This document shows, one piece after another, positions 33,062-40,398 of a DNA stretch of 64,000 bases. The stretch covers positions 3,785,319 through 3,849,318 of the forward strand of contig LT599022.1 in assembly GCA_900079695.1 (NCBI GenBank), in the 5' to 3' direction. The position numbers and the translations under genes were made by a program. Under the pieces are notes generated by a model. It worked only from the letters and a program-made list of their open reading frames with translations, had not been told where the DNA came from and did not search any database. The stretch is from an uncultured Alphaproteobacteria bacterium (GTDB lineage: Bacteria; Pseudomonadota; Alphaproteobacteria; Rhodospirillales; Rhodospirillaceae). Numbering within the stretch: position 1 is the stretch's first letter; every line of letters begins with the position of its first letter.

Positions 33062-34726
33062 ATGCTCAGCGCCCACCTGATCAAAGGCACGTTCCAGGAC
33101 TCCGTGACCCTGATGGTCCTGTCGCGCGATCTCTCCGCCCTGCCCGAGGTGGACCGCGTCTCGGTGATGATGGGAACCTCGGCCAACAAGGACGTCTACC
33201 GCGAAACCGGACTATGGCACGAGGCCCTCGCCGACGCCGCGCCCAACGATCTCTGCGTCGTCGTCGATTCCGGCAGTTCCGATCCGGCGATCGCCGAAGG
33301 GATCGCCGCCCAGGTGAAGGAGCGGCTCGCCGCTCTCGCCCGGGGCGGCAGCAAGGCCCGCTACCCGATCGCCCACAGCTTCCGGCGCGCGCTCGCGCTC
33401 GCGCCGAAGGCGGACGTCGCGTTGATCTCGGTCGCCGGGCAGTACGCCCACGGCCTCGCCGGCGAGGCGCTCGACGCCGGGCTCAACGTGATGATCTTCT
33501 CCGATAACGTCGAGGTCGCGCAGGAGCGCGACCTCAAGGACCGCGCCACCGCGCGCGGCCTCCTGGTGATGGGGCCGGATTGCGGGACGGCGATCGTCCA
33601 CGGCGCGCCGCTCGCCTTCGCCAACCGCGTTCCCGCGGGGAGCATCGGCGTGGTCGGCGCGTCCGGCACCGGCATCCAGGAACTGACCTGCCAGATCGCG
33701 CGGCGGGGCGGCGGCATCACCCATGCCCTCGGCCTCGGCGGACGCGATCTGTCGGACGCGGTGGGCGGCCTCTCGGCCGAGACCGCCCTCGATCTCGTCG
33801 CCGCCGACGCGGCGACGCGGGTCGTCGCCTTCGTCTCCAAACCCCCGGCGGCGAAGGTGCGCGACCGCCTTCTCGAAAAGATGGGCGGCCTCGGCAAGCC
33901 GGTGGTCGCGCTGTTCCTCGGCGACCGACCCGGCCGCCGCGACGTCCGCGACCTGCATCTTGCGCGGACCCTCGACGAGGCGGCGGCGCTCGCGGTCGAA
34001 CTCGCCGAAATCGACTCCGTCGCCGCTTCGGCGCCGGTGCCGAAGGGACGCGGCATCCGCGGCCTCTTTACCGGCGGCACGCTCGCCGGAGAGGCGGCCC
34101 AACTGCTCGCCGAGGCGCTCGACCTCGCGCCCGACGCCGCCCATGCCGACGGCTTCATGCTGCACGCCGGGGGGCATCGCATCGTCGATCTCGGCGACGA
34201 CGTCTACACCCGCGGGCGGCCGCATCCGATGATCGATCCCTTCGCCCGCAACGAAATGATCCGCGCCGTCGCCGACGATGCCGACGCGGGCGTGCTCCTG
34301 GTCGACGTGGTGCTCGGTTTCGGCAGCCACGCCGATCCCGCCGGCGAGGTCGCGCGGTCCGTCGAGGAGATGCGGACCGCCCGAGGCGAAGGCGCGCCGA
34401 TCGCCGTCGTCGCGACCCTCACCGGCACCCCCGAGGATCCGCAGGACTACCTCACCCAGGCGCGGAAACTCGAGGACGCCGGCATCCTGATTGCCGGCAG
34501 CGTGCGGGCGGCGGTCCTTCTGGCGCTCCGGCTGCTTTCCCCCCGGCGAGCCGCGCCGGGGCAGCCGCCCGCACTTCTTGCCGCGTCTCCGGTGGTCGTC
34601 AACATCGGTCTGCGCGGCTTCGCCGACGATCTCGCGGCCAACGGGGTCGACGTCGTCCACCTGCAATGGGAACCGCCCGCGGAAGGCTCCGATCGCCTGC
34701 GCCGCCTCGCGGCCGCCCTCAAATGA
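33062..34726 (+). CDS. fdrA: FdrA-family protein, probable oxamate carbamoyltransferase subunit (AllF-like)
   Basis: A 554-residue protein, equal to E. coli FdrA in length. It is built like succinyl-CoA synthetase: a CoA-binding Rossmann part with MGPDCGTAIVHG and VGASGTGIQELTCQI (about residues 170-215), the GLGGRDLSDAVGGLS segment, then a second flavodoxin-like part with GLFTGGTLAGEA. In E. coli, FdrA (AllF) with AllG and AllH has been reported to form an oxamate carbamoyltransferase that converts oxalurate and phosphate to oxamate and carbamoyl phosphate. All partner genes follow here. The start is 1 nt after the MFS stop. Confidence 0.88.
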   Translation: MLSAHLIKGTFQDSVTLMVLSRDLSALPEVDRVSVMMGTSANKDVYRETGLWHEALADAAPNDLCVVVDSGSSDPAIAEGIAAQVKERLAALARGGSKARYPIAHSFRRALALAPKADVALISVAGQYAHGLAGEALDAGLNVMIFSDNVEVAQERDLKDRATARGLLVMGPDCGTAIVHGAPLAFANRVPAGSIGVVGASGTGIQELTCQIARRGGGITHALGLGGRDLSDAVGGLSAETALDLVAADAATRVVAFVSKPPAAKVRDRLLEKMGGLGKPVVALFLGDRPGRRDVRDLHLARTLDEAAALAVELAEIDSVAASAPVPKGRGIRGLFTGGTLAGEAAQLLAEALDLAPDAAHADGFMLHAGGHRIVDLGDDVYTRGRPHPMIDPFARNEMIRAVADDADAGVLLVDVVLGFGSHADPAGEVARSVEEMRTARGEGAPIAVVATLTGTPEDPQDYLTQARKLEDAGILIAGSVRAAVLLALRLLSPRRAAPGQPPALLAASPVVVNIGLRGFADDLAANGVDVVHLQWEPPAEGSDRLRRLAAALK

Positions 34727-34740
34727 CCCGGAGTTTCGAT

Positions 34741-36000
34741 ATGTACGCCTCGATCGATGAAGCCAATGCCGCGGTGATCGCGGAAATCCGCAAGGCCCGT
34801 CCCCATCTCGTCGATGTCCGCCCCGCGCGCGACTGCATCCCGGCGCTCGCCGAGGGCCGGGTTCTGATGCACGCCGGTCCGCCGATCGCCTGGTCGGAGA
34901 TGACCGGCCCGATGAAGGGCGCGGTGCTCGGCGCCTGCCTTTACGAAGGTTGGGCGAAGACCAACGCCGAGGCCGAGGCCCTGGCGGCGAAGGAAATCCG
35001 CTTCGTGCCCTGCCACGACCAGGGCGCGGTGGGGCCGATGGGCGGCATCACCTCGGGCGGCATGCCGGTTCTGGTGGTCCGCAACCTCGAACAGGGCAAC
35101 GTCGCCTACTGCAACCTCAACGAAGGCATCGGCAAGGTGATGCGCTTCGGCGCGTTCGAGGGCGAGGTGCAGACCCGGCTGGCGTGGATGCGCGACGTGC
35201 TCGCCCCGGTGCTCTCCGCGGCCCTGCGGCGGAAGCCCGACGGCGTCGACCTGATCGCTCTGATGGGGCAGGCGATCACCATGGGCGACGAGTTCCATCA
35301 GCGCAACATCGCCGCCTCGGCGCTGCTGATGAAGGCGCTCGCCGCCGAGATCGCCGCCGGTGAAGCCAAGCCCGCCGACAAGGTGGAGGTGCTGCGCTTC
35401 CTCGAACGCACCGATCAGTTCTTCCTCAACGTGGCGATGGCCTGCTGCAAGTGCATCATGGATGCGGGGCATGCCGTCGGCGCGGGCAGCATCGTCACCG
35501 CGATGACCCGCAACGGCCGCGATTTCGGCATCCGCGTGTCGGGCCTCGGCAGTCGCTGGTTCTCCGCGCCGGTCAACACTCCGGTCGGGTTGTTCTTCAC
35601 CGGCTTTACCCAGACCGACGCCAATCCCGACATCGGCGACAGCGCGATCACCGAAACCTACGGCATCGGCGGGGCGGCGATGATCGCCGCGCCGGGCGTG
35701 ACCCGCTTCGTCGGGTCCGGCGGCTTCTCCGACGCCCTCGAGATCTCCGACAAGATGCGCGAGATCTACGTCGACACCAATCCGGTGCTGCAGATCCCGA
35801 CCTGGGACTTCCAGGGCGCCTGCCTCGGCCTCGACGTGCGCCGCGTCGTCGAGACCGGCATCACGCCGGTGATCAACACCGGCATCGCGCACCGCCTGCC
35901 CGGCATCGGCCAGGTCGGCGCGGGCACCGTGCATCCGCCCCTGGCGTGTTTCGAGCAGGCGCTCGAAGCCCTCGCCGCGGCGCGCGCGCAGGCGGTCTGA
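34741..36000 (+). CDS. DUF1116 protein, probable oxamate carbamoyltransferase subunit (AllG/YlbE-like)
   Basis: A 419-residue protein, the same length as E. coli YlbE. The ATG at 34741 is preferred to the ATG at 34723 (which overlaps the fdrA stop): GGAG lies 7 nt before it and MYASIDEANAAVI matches the family N-terminus. Conserved DUF1116 stretches are MHAGPPIAWSEMTGPM, DQGAVGPMGGITSGGMPV and MGDEFHQRN. It is the partner of FdrA in the E. coli oxamate carbamoyltransferase. Short coupling to fdrA supports a complex. Confidence 0.88.
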   Translation: MYASIDEANAAVIAEIRKARPHLVDVRPARDCIPALAEGRVLMHAGPPIAWSEMTGPMKGAVLGACLYEGWAKTNAEAEALAAKEIRFVPCHDQGAVGPMGGITSGGMPVLVVRNLEQGNVAYCNLNEGIGKVMRFGAFEGEVQTRLAWMRDVLAPVLSAALRRKPDGVDLIALMGQAITMGDEFHQRNIAASALLMKALAAEIAAGEAKPADKVEVLRFLERTDQFFLNVAMACCKCIMDAGHAVGAGSIVTAMTRNGRDFGIRVSGLGSRWFSAPVNTPVGLFFTGFTQTDANPDIGDSAITETYGIGGAAMIAAPGVTRFVGSGGFSDALEISDKMREIYVDTNPVLQIPTWDFQGACLGLDVRRVVETGITPVINTGIAHRLPGIGQVGAGTVHPPLACFEQALEALAAARAQAV

Positions 36001-36016
36001 CCGCTTCCATCCGGCC

Positions 36017-36043
36017 GGGCGAGGCCCTCGGGCCTCGCCCTTT
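36017..36043 (+). terminator. Intra-operon stem-loop between the DUF1116 and carbamate kinase genes
   Basis: Perfect 10-bp stem GGGCGAGGCC/GGCCTCGCCC with a CTCG loop and TTT. It may attenuate expression of the downstream kinase relative to the FdrA/DUF1116 pair. Confidence 0.65.
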
Positions 36044-36132
36044 CCCGTGGAGTTCCGGCGTCGCCGACGGTGCGTCGCGGCCGGAGACACCGAGATCGTC
36101 TGCGCCGGAAACGGCACACTTGGGAGATCGAA

Positions 36133-37134
36133 ATGATCGAGGGCATTCCCCCGCGTCTGCTGATCGCGATCGGCGGCAACGCCATCCACCCCGAAGGCAT
36201 CCGCGGCACTCCGGACGAACAGTTCGACGTCGCCACCCGCCTCGGCCATACGCTGCTGCCGCTGATGAAACTGGATACCCAACTGGTCGTCACCCACGGC
36301 AACGGTCCGGTGGCGGGCAAGATTCAAATGCGCAACCTGCTCGCCCGCAAGCGCGTCGAGCCGATGTCGCTCGACATCTGCGGCGCTCACAGTCAGGGCG
36401 GCATCGGCTACATCCTGATGCAGGCGCTCGAAAACACGCTGCGGGAGGCCGGGCACGCGCGCGAGGTCGTCTACATGCTGACCCAGGTCGAGGTCGACCC
36501 GGACGATCCGGCGTTCCGCAATCCCACCAAGCCGATCGGCTACTTCTATTCCGCGGACGAGGCGGAGTCCCTGAAGACCGAGCTGGGCTGGGAGATGCGC
36601 GAGGATTCCGGGCGCGGCTGGCGGCACGTCGTGCCGTCTCCGATGCCGCGGCACATCGTCGAGACTGCGCTCATCGGCGCGGCGGCGGCGACCGGCGCGG
36701 TGGTGATCGCGGGCGGCGGCGGCGGCATTCCGGTGGTGCGCGACGCGCGGGGGCAGCTCCACGGCGTCGAGGCGGTGATCGACAAGGACCGCACCTCGGC
36801 GCTGATGGCGAACCTCCTCGGCATCGAGGACATGATCATCCTCACCCCGGTGCCGCAGGTCGCGATCGACTTCGGCAAGCCCACGCAGCGGCCGCTCGGA
36901 CGCGTGACGCTGGCGGAGATCCGCCGCCATCAGGCCGACGGGCAGTTTCCGCCCGGGAGCATGGGGCCGAAGATCGATGCCGCGATCCAGTTCCTCGAAG
37001 GCGGCGGCAAGCGCGTGCTGATCGGCCGGATCGAGGACGCGGTGCCGATGTTGCGCGGCGAAACCGGCACCTCGATCCTCGCCGACGCGGCCGATGCGGG
37101 ATCGGAGGCCCGCGTCGCGCCGGTTCGTGCGTGA
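36133..37134 (+). CDS. Carbamate kinase
   Basis: A 333-residue amino-acid-kinase fold enzyme. GGNAIHPEG near the N-terminus, VTHGNGPVAGKIQMRN (about residues 54-69), the IAGGGGGIPVVRD loop and DKDRTSALMA match carbamate kinases (ArcC/AllK). It transfers phosphate from carbamoyl phosphate to ADP, giving ATP, ammonia and carbon dioxide. ATG 36133 follows GGGAGA. Its place among the oxamate carbamoyltransferase genes implies that carbamoyl phosphate from that enzyme is its substrate, as reported for AllK; no arginine deiminase genes are visible. Confidence 0.9.
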   Translation: MIEGIPPRLLIAIGGNAIHPEGIRGTPDEQFDVATRLGHTLLPLMKLDTQLVVTHGNGPVAGKIQMRNLLARKRVEPMSLDICGAHSQGGIGYILMQALENTLREAGHAREVVYMLTQVEVDPDDPAFRNPTKPIGYFYSADEAESLKTELGWEMREDSGRGWRHVVPSPMPRHIVETALIGAAAATGAVVIAGGGGGIPVVRDARGQLHGVEAVIDKDRTSALMANLLGIEDMIILTPVPQVAIDFGKPTQRPLGRVTLAEIRRHQADGQFPPGSMGPKIDAAIQFLEGGGKRVLIGRIEDAVPMLRGETGTSILADAADAGSEARVAPVRA

Positions 37135-37145
37135 GGGCGCGGGCG

Positions 37146-38036
37146 ATGCGCAGGCTCCCCGCCGCGACCGTCGGCGCCGCCGCGCATCGCCTGCTCGCGC
37201 GCGGCGGCGCCGGGCGGGTGGTCGCGGCGTTCCGGCGCAGCCTCTACGTCGACCTCGACGGAGGGCTGATCTGCGTCGGTCCGCCGGAGTTCGGCCCGGG
37301 ACCTCTGCATCTCCTTGCACCGACCGACGAGGCGTGGGGCGAACTTGCCGTGGCGGGTGCGCGGGTGCGCGCATGCCGCTCCGGCCTCGTCGTCGGAACC
37401 CTCGCGTGCGACGTTCGCGGGCTCGTGCCCTGGAGCCCGCCGCCGCCTCCGTACCCCGGTGGTCTCTCTGCCGGCCTCGCCGGTTTGCGGGCGGAGGCGA
37501 CGCGGCGCAAGCCCCCGGGTCTGGGAGCGTGCATCGCGCCTCTGTGCGCCGGGGCACTGCCGCCGCGGGGCGACCCGGTGGTGGCGCGGGCGGCGTCGGC
37601 CGCGGCGGCGCTGATGGACTGGGTTCGCGGCGGCGGGCGCGAAGATCCGCCGCGGGCGGCCGAGACGCTTCTCGGCCTCGGCCCCGGCCTCACCCCTTCC
37701 GGCGACGATTTCCTCGGCGGCTTTCTGGTGGCGCTGCGCCGCCTCGGCGCGGCGGATCTCGCCGGTCGTCTGGCGGCGGCGGTGATGCCGCGCGCGGCGG
37801 CGGCGACCAATACGATCAGCGCCGCGCTCCTTGCGGCGGCGGCCGAAGGCGGAGTCTCGGCGGCGCTGATCGCCGCCTGCGACGCGATCGCCGGGGGCGG
37901 GCGCGGCCTCGGGCCTCGCCTTGACCGGGTGGCGGCGATCGGCCACAGTTCCGGCTGGGATTGTCTGGCCGGAATGACTGCGGCGGCGGTCGCGGTTCGG
38001 CAGCGGCGGGCGCACGCCCCACCGACCCTCGGGTAA
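37146..38036 (+). CDS. DUF2877 protein (AllH/YlbF-like)
   Basis: A 296-residue protein with the DUF2877 signature LLGLGPGLTPSGDDFLGG (about residues 175-192), the main conserved motif of the family. E. coli YlbF (AllH) is the third component of the oxamate carbamoyltransferase. The start at ATG 37146 is 11 nt past the carbamate kinase stop; the local Shine-Dalgarno is weak (GAGGG). Presence of FdrA, DUF1116, carbamate kinase and DUF2877 together gives the full known set. The N-terminal half is poorly conserved. Confidence 0.85.
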   Translation: MRRLPAATVGAAAHRLLARGGAGRVVAAFRRSLYVDLDGGLICVGPPEFGPGPLHLLAPTDEAWGELAVAGARVRACRSGLVVGTLACDVRGLVPWSPPPPPYPGGLSAGLAGLRAEATRRKPPGLGACIAPLCAGALPPRGDPVVARAASAAAALMDWVRGGGREDPPRAAETLLGLGPGLTPSGDDFLGGFLVALRRLGAADLAGRLAAAVMPRAAAATNTISAALLAAAAEGGVSAALIAACDAIAGGGRGLGPRLDRVAAIGHSSGWDCLAGMTAAAVAVRQRRAHAPPTLG

Positions 38037-38084
38037 GGGCGGCGCCGCGCGCCGCATCCGCCGAGGCAGGGAGATTTCGTTTCG

Positions 38085-39260
38085 ATGGAACCGCGTCTGT
38101 CCAACCTGGATCTCGAAGCCGTCCGCACCTTCGTCGCGGTCGCTCGGGAGAAGAGCTTTTCGGCGGCCGCGCAGCAGCTCCACCGCACCACCTCGGCGAT
38201 CAGCTACCGCATCAAGGCGCTCGAGGACAGCGTCGGCACGCCGCTGTTCGTCCGCACCACCCGCCACGTCACGCTCACCCCGGCGGGGCTGGTGCTGCTC
38301 GACAAGGCGAGCCAGATCTTCGAATGGCTGCAAAGCCTGCCCGACGAGTTGCGGCAGGTGGGGGAGAACGTCGAGCCGCGCTTCACCCTGGTGGTCAACA
38401 ACCTGCTCTACCAGTCCGGCGCGGCGGTGGCGCTGCTTCGCGATCTCAATCGCGCCTTTCCGTTCACCGAATTCGAACTGCGCCTCGCGGTCTACATGGG
38501 GGTGTGGGACGAAATGCTCCACAACGGCGGCCACATGGCGCTCGGGGCGCCGGGCTTCCACACCATCAACAACGACTTCGAAACCTGCCCGCTCGGCACC
38601 ATCCACTGGGTTTTCGTGACCGCGCCGGACCACCCGCTGGCGCGCCTGCCCGAGCCGCTGAGCGACGACGACCTGCGGCGCTTCCCCGCGATCAACGTGC
38701 GCGACACCTCGACGCAGATCGCCAAGCGCGTGGCGTGGAAGCTCGCCGGGCAGAAGGAAATGCTGGTGCCGGACCTGCACACCAAGCTTCTCGGCCACAT
38801 GACCGGCGCGGGCGTGGGGTTCCTGCCCGCCGCGATGGTGAAGGGGCATATCCGCGCCGGGCGTCTGGTCGCGCTGCGGGTGGCGCATCCGCGTTCGCCC
38901 TCGCCGATGTCGCTCGCCTGGCGGTGCGGCGCGGGCGGCCGCGTCTGCACCTACCTGCGCACGGTGTTCCTCGGCGGGGCCGAGGCGGTGGCGCCGATGC
39001 TCAACGCCATCGACGGACCGCACCGTGCCCGAGCCGACCTGCCCGGCATAGCGGCGCCCCGGGCGGCGTCGGTTCGGGGAACGGGAGAAAACTGGAGCCG
39101 GAGACAGGATTCGAACCTGCGACGAGGACAAGCCTGCCGGATTACAAATCCGGTGCGTTCAACCACTCCGCCACCCCGGCATCCCGCGCGCGACGATCTC
39201 CGGACGTCTTCGGCTCGAAGACCGCCCGGGACGAACCGGCGCGCCCGAATGCGCTTTTAG
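38085..39260 (+). CDS. LysR-family transcriptional regulator, C-terminus overruns a tRNA
   Basis: A 391-codon frame. Residues about 8-67 are the LysR helix-turn-helix (LEAVRTFVAVAREKSFSAAAQQLH, spread over the recognition helices), followed by a substrate-binding domain to about residue 310. LysR proteins are usually near 300 residues; this frame has no stop until 39260 and reads straight through the antisense tRNA at 39093-39180, giving about 75 extra residues (the segment from ENWSRRQDSNLRRG onward). Either the protein has a real tail or the normal stop was lost. Placed after the oxamate-type operon, it is the likely local regulator. Confidence 0.8.
   Translation: MEPRLSNLDLEAVRTFVAVAREKSFSAAAQQLHRTTSAISYRIKALEDSVGTPLFVRTTRHVTLTPAGLVLLDKASQIFEWLQSLPDELRQVGENVEPRFTLVVNNLLYQSGAAVALLRDLNRAFPFTEFELRLAVYMGVWDEMLHNGGHMALGAPGFHTINNDFETCPLGTIHWVFVTAPDHPLARLPEPLSDDDLRRFPAINVRDTSTQIAKRVAWKLAGQKEMLVPDLHTKLLGHMTGAGVGFLPAAMVKGHIRAGRLVALRVAHPRSPSPMSLAWRCGAGGRVCTYLRTVFLGGAEAVAPMLNAIDGPHRARADLPGIAAPRAASVRGTGENWSRRQDSNLRRGQACRITNPVRSTTPPPRHPARDDLRTSSARRPPGTNRRARMRF
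39093..39180 (-). tRNA. tRNA with UGU (Thr) anticodon and long variable arm
   Basis: An 88-nt cloverleaf on the minus strand, 5' end at 39180. Acceptor stem GCCGGGG/CTCCGGC (one G-U), a 3-bp D-stem GCG/CGC with an 11-nt loop, anticodon stem CCGGA/TCCGG with loop TTTGTAA, a 16-nt variable region, T-arm GCAGG-TTCGAAT-CCTGT, U at 73 and an encoded CCA. The anticodon reads UGU. Threonine identity elements G1-C72, C2-G71, G35 and U36 are present. The variable arm and D-arm, however, are class II (serine/leucine/tyrosine-like), unlike ordinary tRNA-Thr. It lies antisense to the end of the LysR frame. Confidence 0.8.
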
Positions 39261-39292
39261 CGGTTGCGGCGCGGCAGCGCAAGTCGGCGAAC

Positions 39293-39318
39293 GGGGAGCC
39301 CGGCGGGGCTCCCCGCTT
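39293..39318 (+). terminator. Intrinsic terminator after the LysR gene
   Basis: Perfect 9-bp stem GGGGAGCCC/GGGCTCCCC with a GGCG loop, followed by GCTTTT. It lies 33 nt after the LysR stop and also between that gene and the convergent small gene. Confidence 0.75.
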
Positions 39319-39329
39319 TTCGTCGCGGA

Positions 39330-39491
39330 TCAGTCGAAGCGGCCGTGAAGCGGAGACGTGCGGGGCGGCTCGGCCGGAGCGTCCTCCCCCCGGTGCGGCA
39401 GACGGCACAGGGAGAAATCGAGCGGGCCTTCGCGCAGGATTTCCCGCGCGCGCATGTATTGCAGGTCGCCGAACGGTTCGCAGTACCACAT
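39330..39491 (-). CDS. 53-residue hypothetical protein
   Basis: A small gene starting at ATG 39491 behind a strong AAAGGAG. The protein begins MWYCEPFGDLQYMRAREIL and later has FSLCRLPHRGEDAP. No family recognised. The excellent ribosome-binding site and the stop just before the shared terminator support a real gene. It is divergent from the sigma-54-controlled TTT transporter operon. Confidence 0.6.
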   Translation of the reverse strand: MWYCEPFGDLQYMRAREILREGPLDFSLCRLPHRGEDAPAEPPRTSPLHGRFD

Positions 39492-39670
39492 GGCGTTCTC
39501 CTTTCCTGGCGGGGATCGCCGAGGTCGGGCGGAATACCCGACTCCATGAGTTGGATATAGGGGAAATCTGCGGAATTTCCATCATTCCAGCCTTTTCTGC
39601 GCGAAAAAAACGATGGGGATTCGCTCCGGCGCACGGCCGGTCGCCGCGTCGCTGCGGCGGGTGGTGCAGG

Positions 39671-39700
39671 TGCGGCAGGTGCTCTGCCGCAAGTGCCGCA
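39671..39700. promoter_or_regulatory. Upstream activator site for the TTT operon (TGCGGCAG palindrome)
   Basis: Perfect inverted repeat TGCGGCAG (39671-39678), 5-nt spacer, CTGCCGCA (39684-39691), plus a third half-site TGCCGCA at 39694-39700. It lies about 50-70 bp upstream of the sigma-54 promoter at 39742. The same TGCGGCAG word occurs twice upstream of the second sigma-54 promoter, so it is probably bound by the PrpR-type activator at 45912-47840. Confidence 0.65.
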
Positions 39701-39741
39701 GCATGACGAAAATTTCGTTTTAAATTCAATGTAGTGTCACA

Positions 39742-39757
39742 TGGCAGGCGGATTGCT
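39742..39757 (+). promoter_or_regulatory. Sigma-54 promoter of the TTT transporter operon
   Basis: TGGCAGG-CGGA-TTGCT fits the -24/-12 consensus TGGCACG-N4-TTGCW with correct spacing and one mismatch. It is 15/16 identical to the promoter at 48021. Transcription would start about 12 nt downstream, leaving a leader of roughly 135 nt before tctB. Confidence 0.75.
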
Positions 39758-39903
39758 TTTCCAATAAGGAAACCGCTCGTTGAGGGCGTCGCCGCGGACG
39801 ATCGCGATCCTGCGACGCTCCTCCAAGAAATCGAACGTCCCGGAACAAAGCGGGACAGGCGCTCCGGGCTCCCCTCGTGCCGGAGACGAAAGGGAGGTGT
39901 CGC

Positions 39904-40389
39904 ATGGTTCGTGTGGGCAGGTATCGAGACGTGATCGCCGCGGTGGCCTTTCTGGCCTTCAGCGTGACGATGTATTCGAGTATCGACGGCATCCGCGTGT
40001 TCGCCCCCAATTCGGCGAGTTACGTCAACGCGCGGTTCTTCCCCTACGCCCTCTCGATCATCCTCGGGGGTACCAGTCTGGTGCAGCTGTTCGTGGCGGT
40101 GCGCAACCTGCCGGACGAAGGCGGCGCCGGGATGTCCCGCGCCGGGCTGATGCGGATCCTCGCCTCGCTGGTTCTGCTGACGGCGTACGTGGCGTCGATG
40201 AACGCCCTCGGATTCGTGATCACCACCGCCGTCTACATCTTCGTTCAGGTGCTGCTGCTGACGCCGCGCGAACGCTTCAGCCTGCGCTTCGCCCTCGGGC
40301 TCGCGGTGGTCGCGACGGCGGCGATCCACATCCTGTTCGTCCACATCCTCACCATGATGCTGCCGCGGGCGGCGTTCCTGCCGTTCTAG
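39904..40389 (+). CDS. Tripartite tricarboxylate transporter small subunit, TctB family
   Basis: A 161-residue, four-span protein starting at ATG 39904 with GGAGG 6 nt upstream. The early YVNARFFPYALSIILGG segment is typical of TctB. It is the small membrane component of a TTT secondary transporter with TctA (10 nt downstream) and the TctC binding protein. First gene of the sigma-54 dependent operon. Confidence 0.86.
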   Translation: MVRVGRYRDVIAAVAFLAFSVTMYSSIDGIRVFAPNSASYVNARFFPYALSIILGGTSLVQLFVAVRNLPDEGGAGMSRAGLMRILASLVLLTAYVASMNALGFVITTAVYIFVQVLLLTPRERFSLRFALGLAVVATAAIHILFVHILTMMLPRAAFLPF

Positions 40390-40398
40390 GAGGCGCAG

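Noticed and set aside
39137-39153. Reading the class II tRNA as tRNA-Tyr (GUA), since GTA occurs in its loop
   Set aside because: The 5-bp stem CCGGA/TCCGG fixes a 7-nt loop TTTGTAA, which puts UGU at positions 34-36. A GUA reading would need an off-centre loop.
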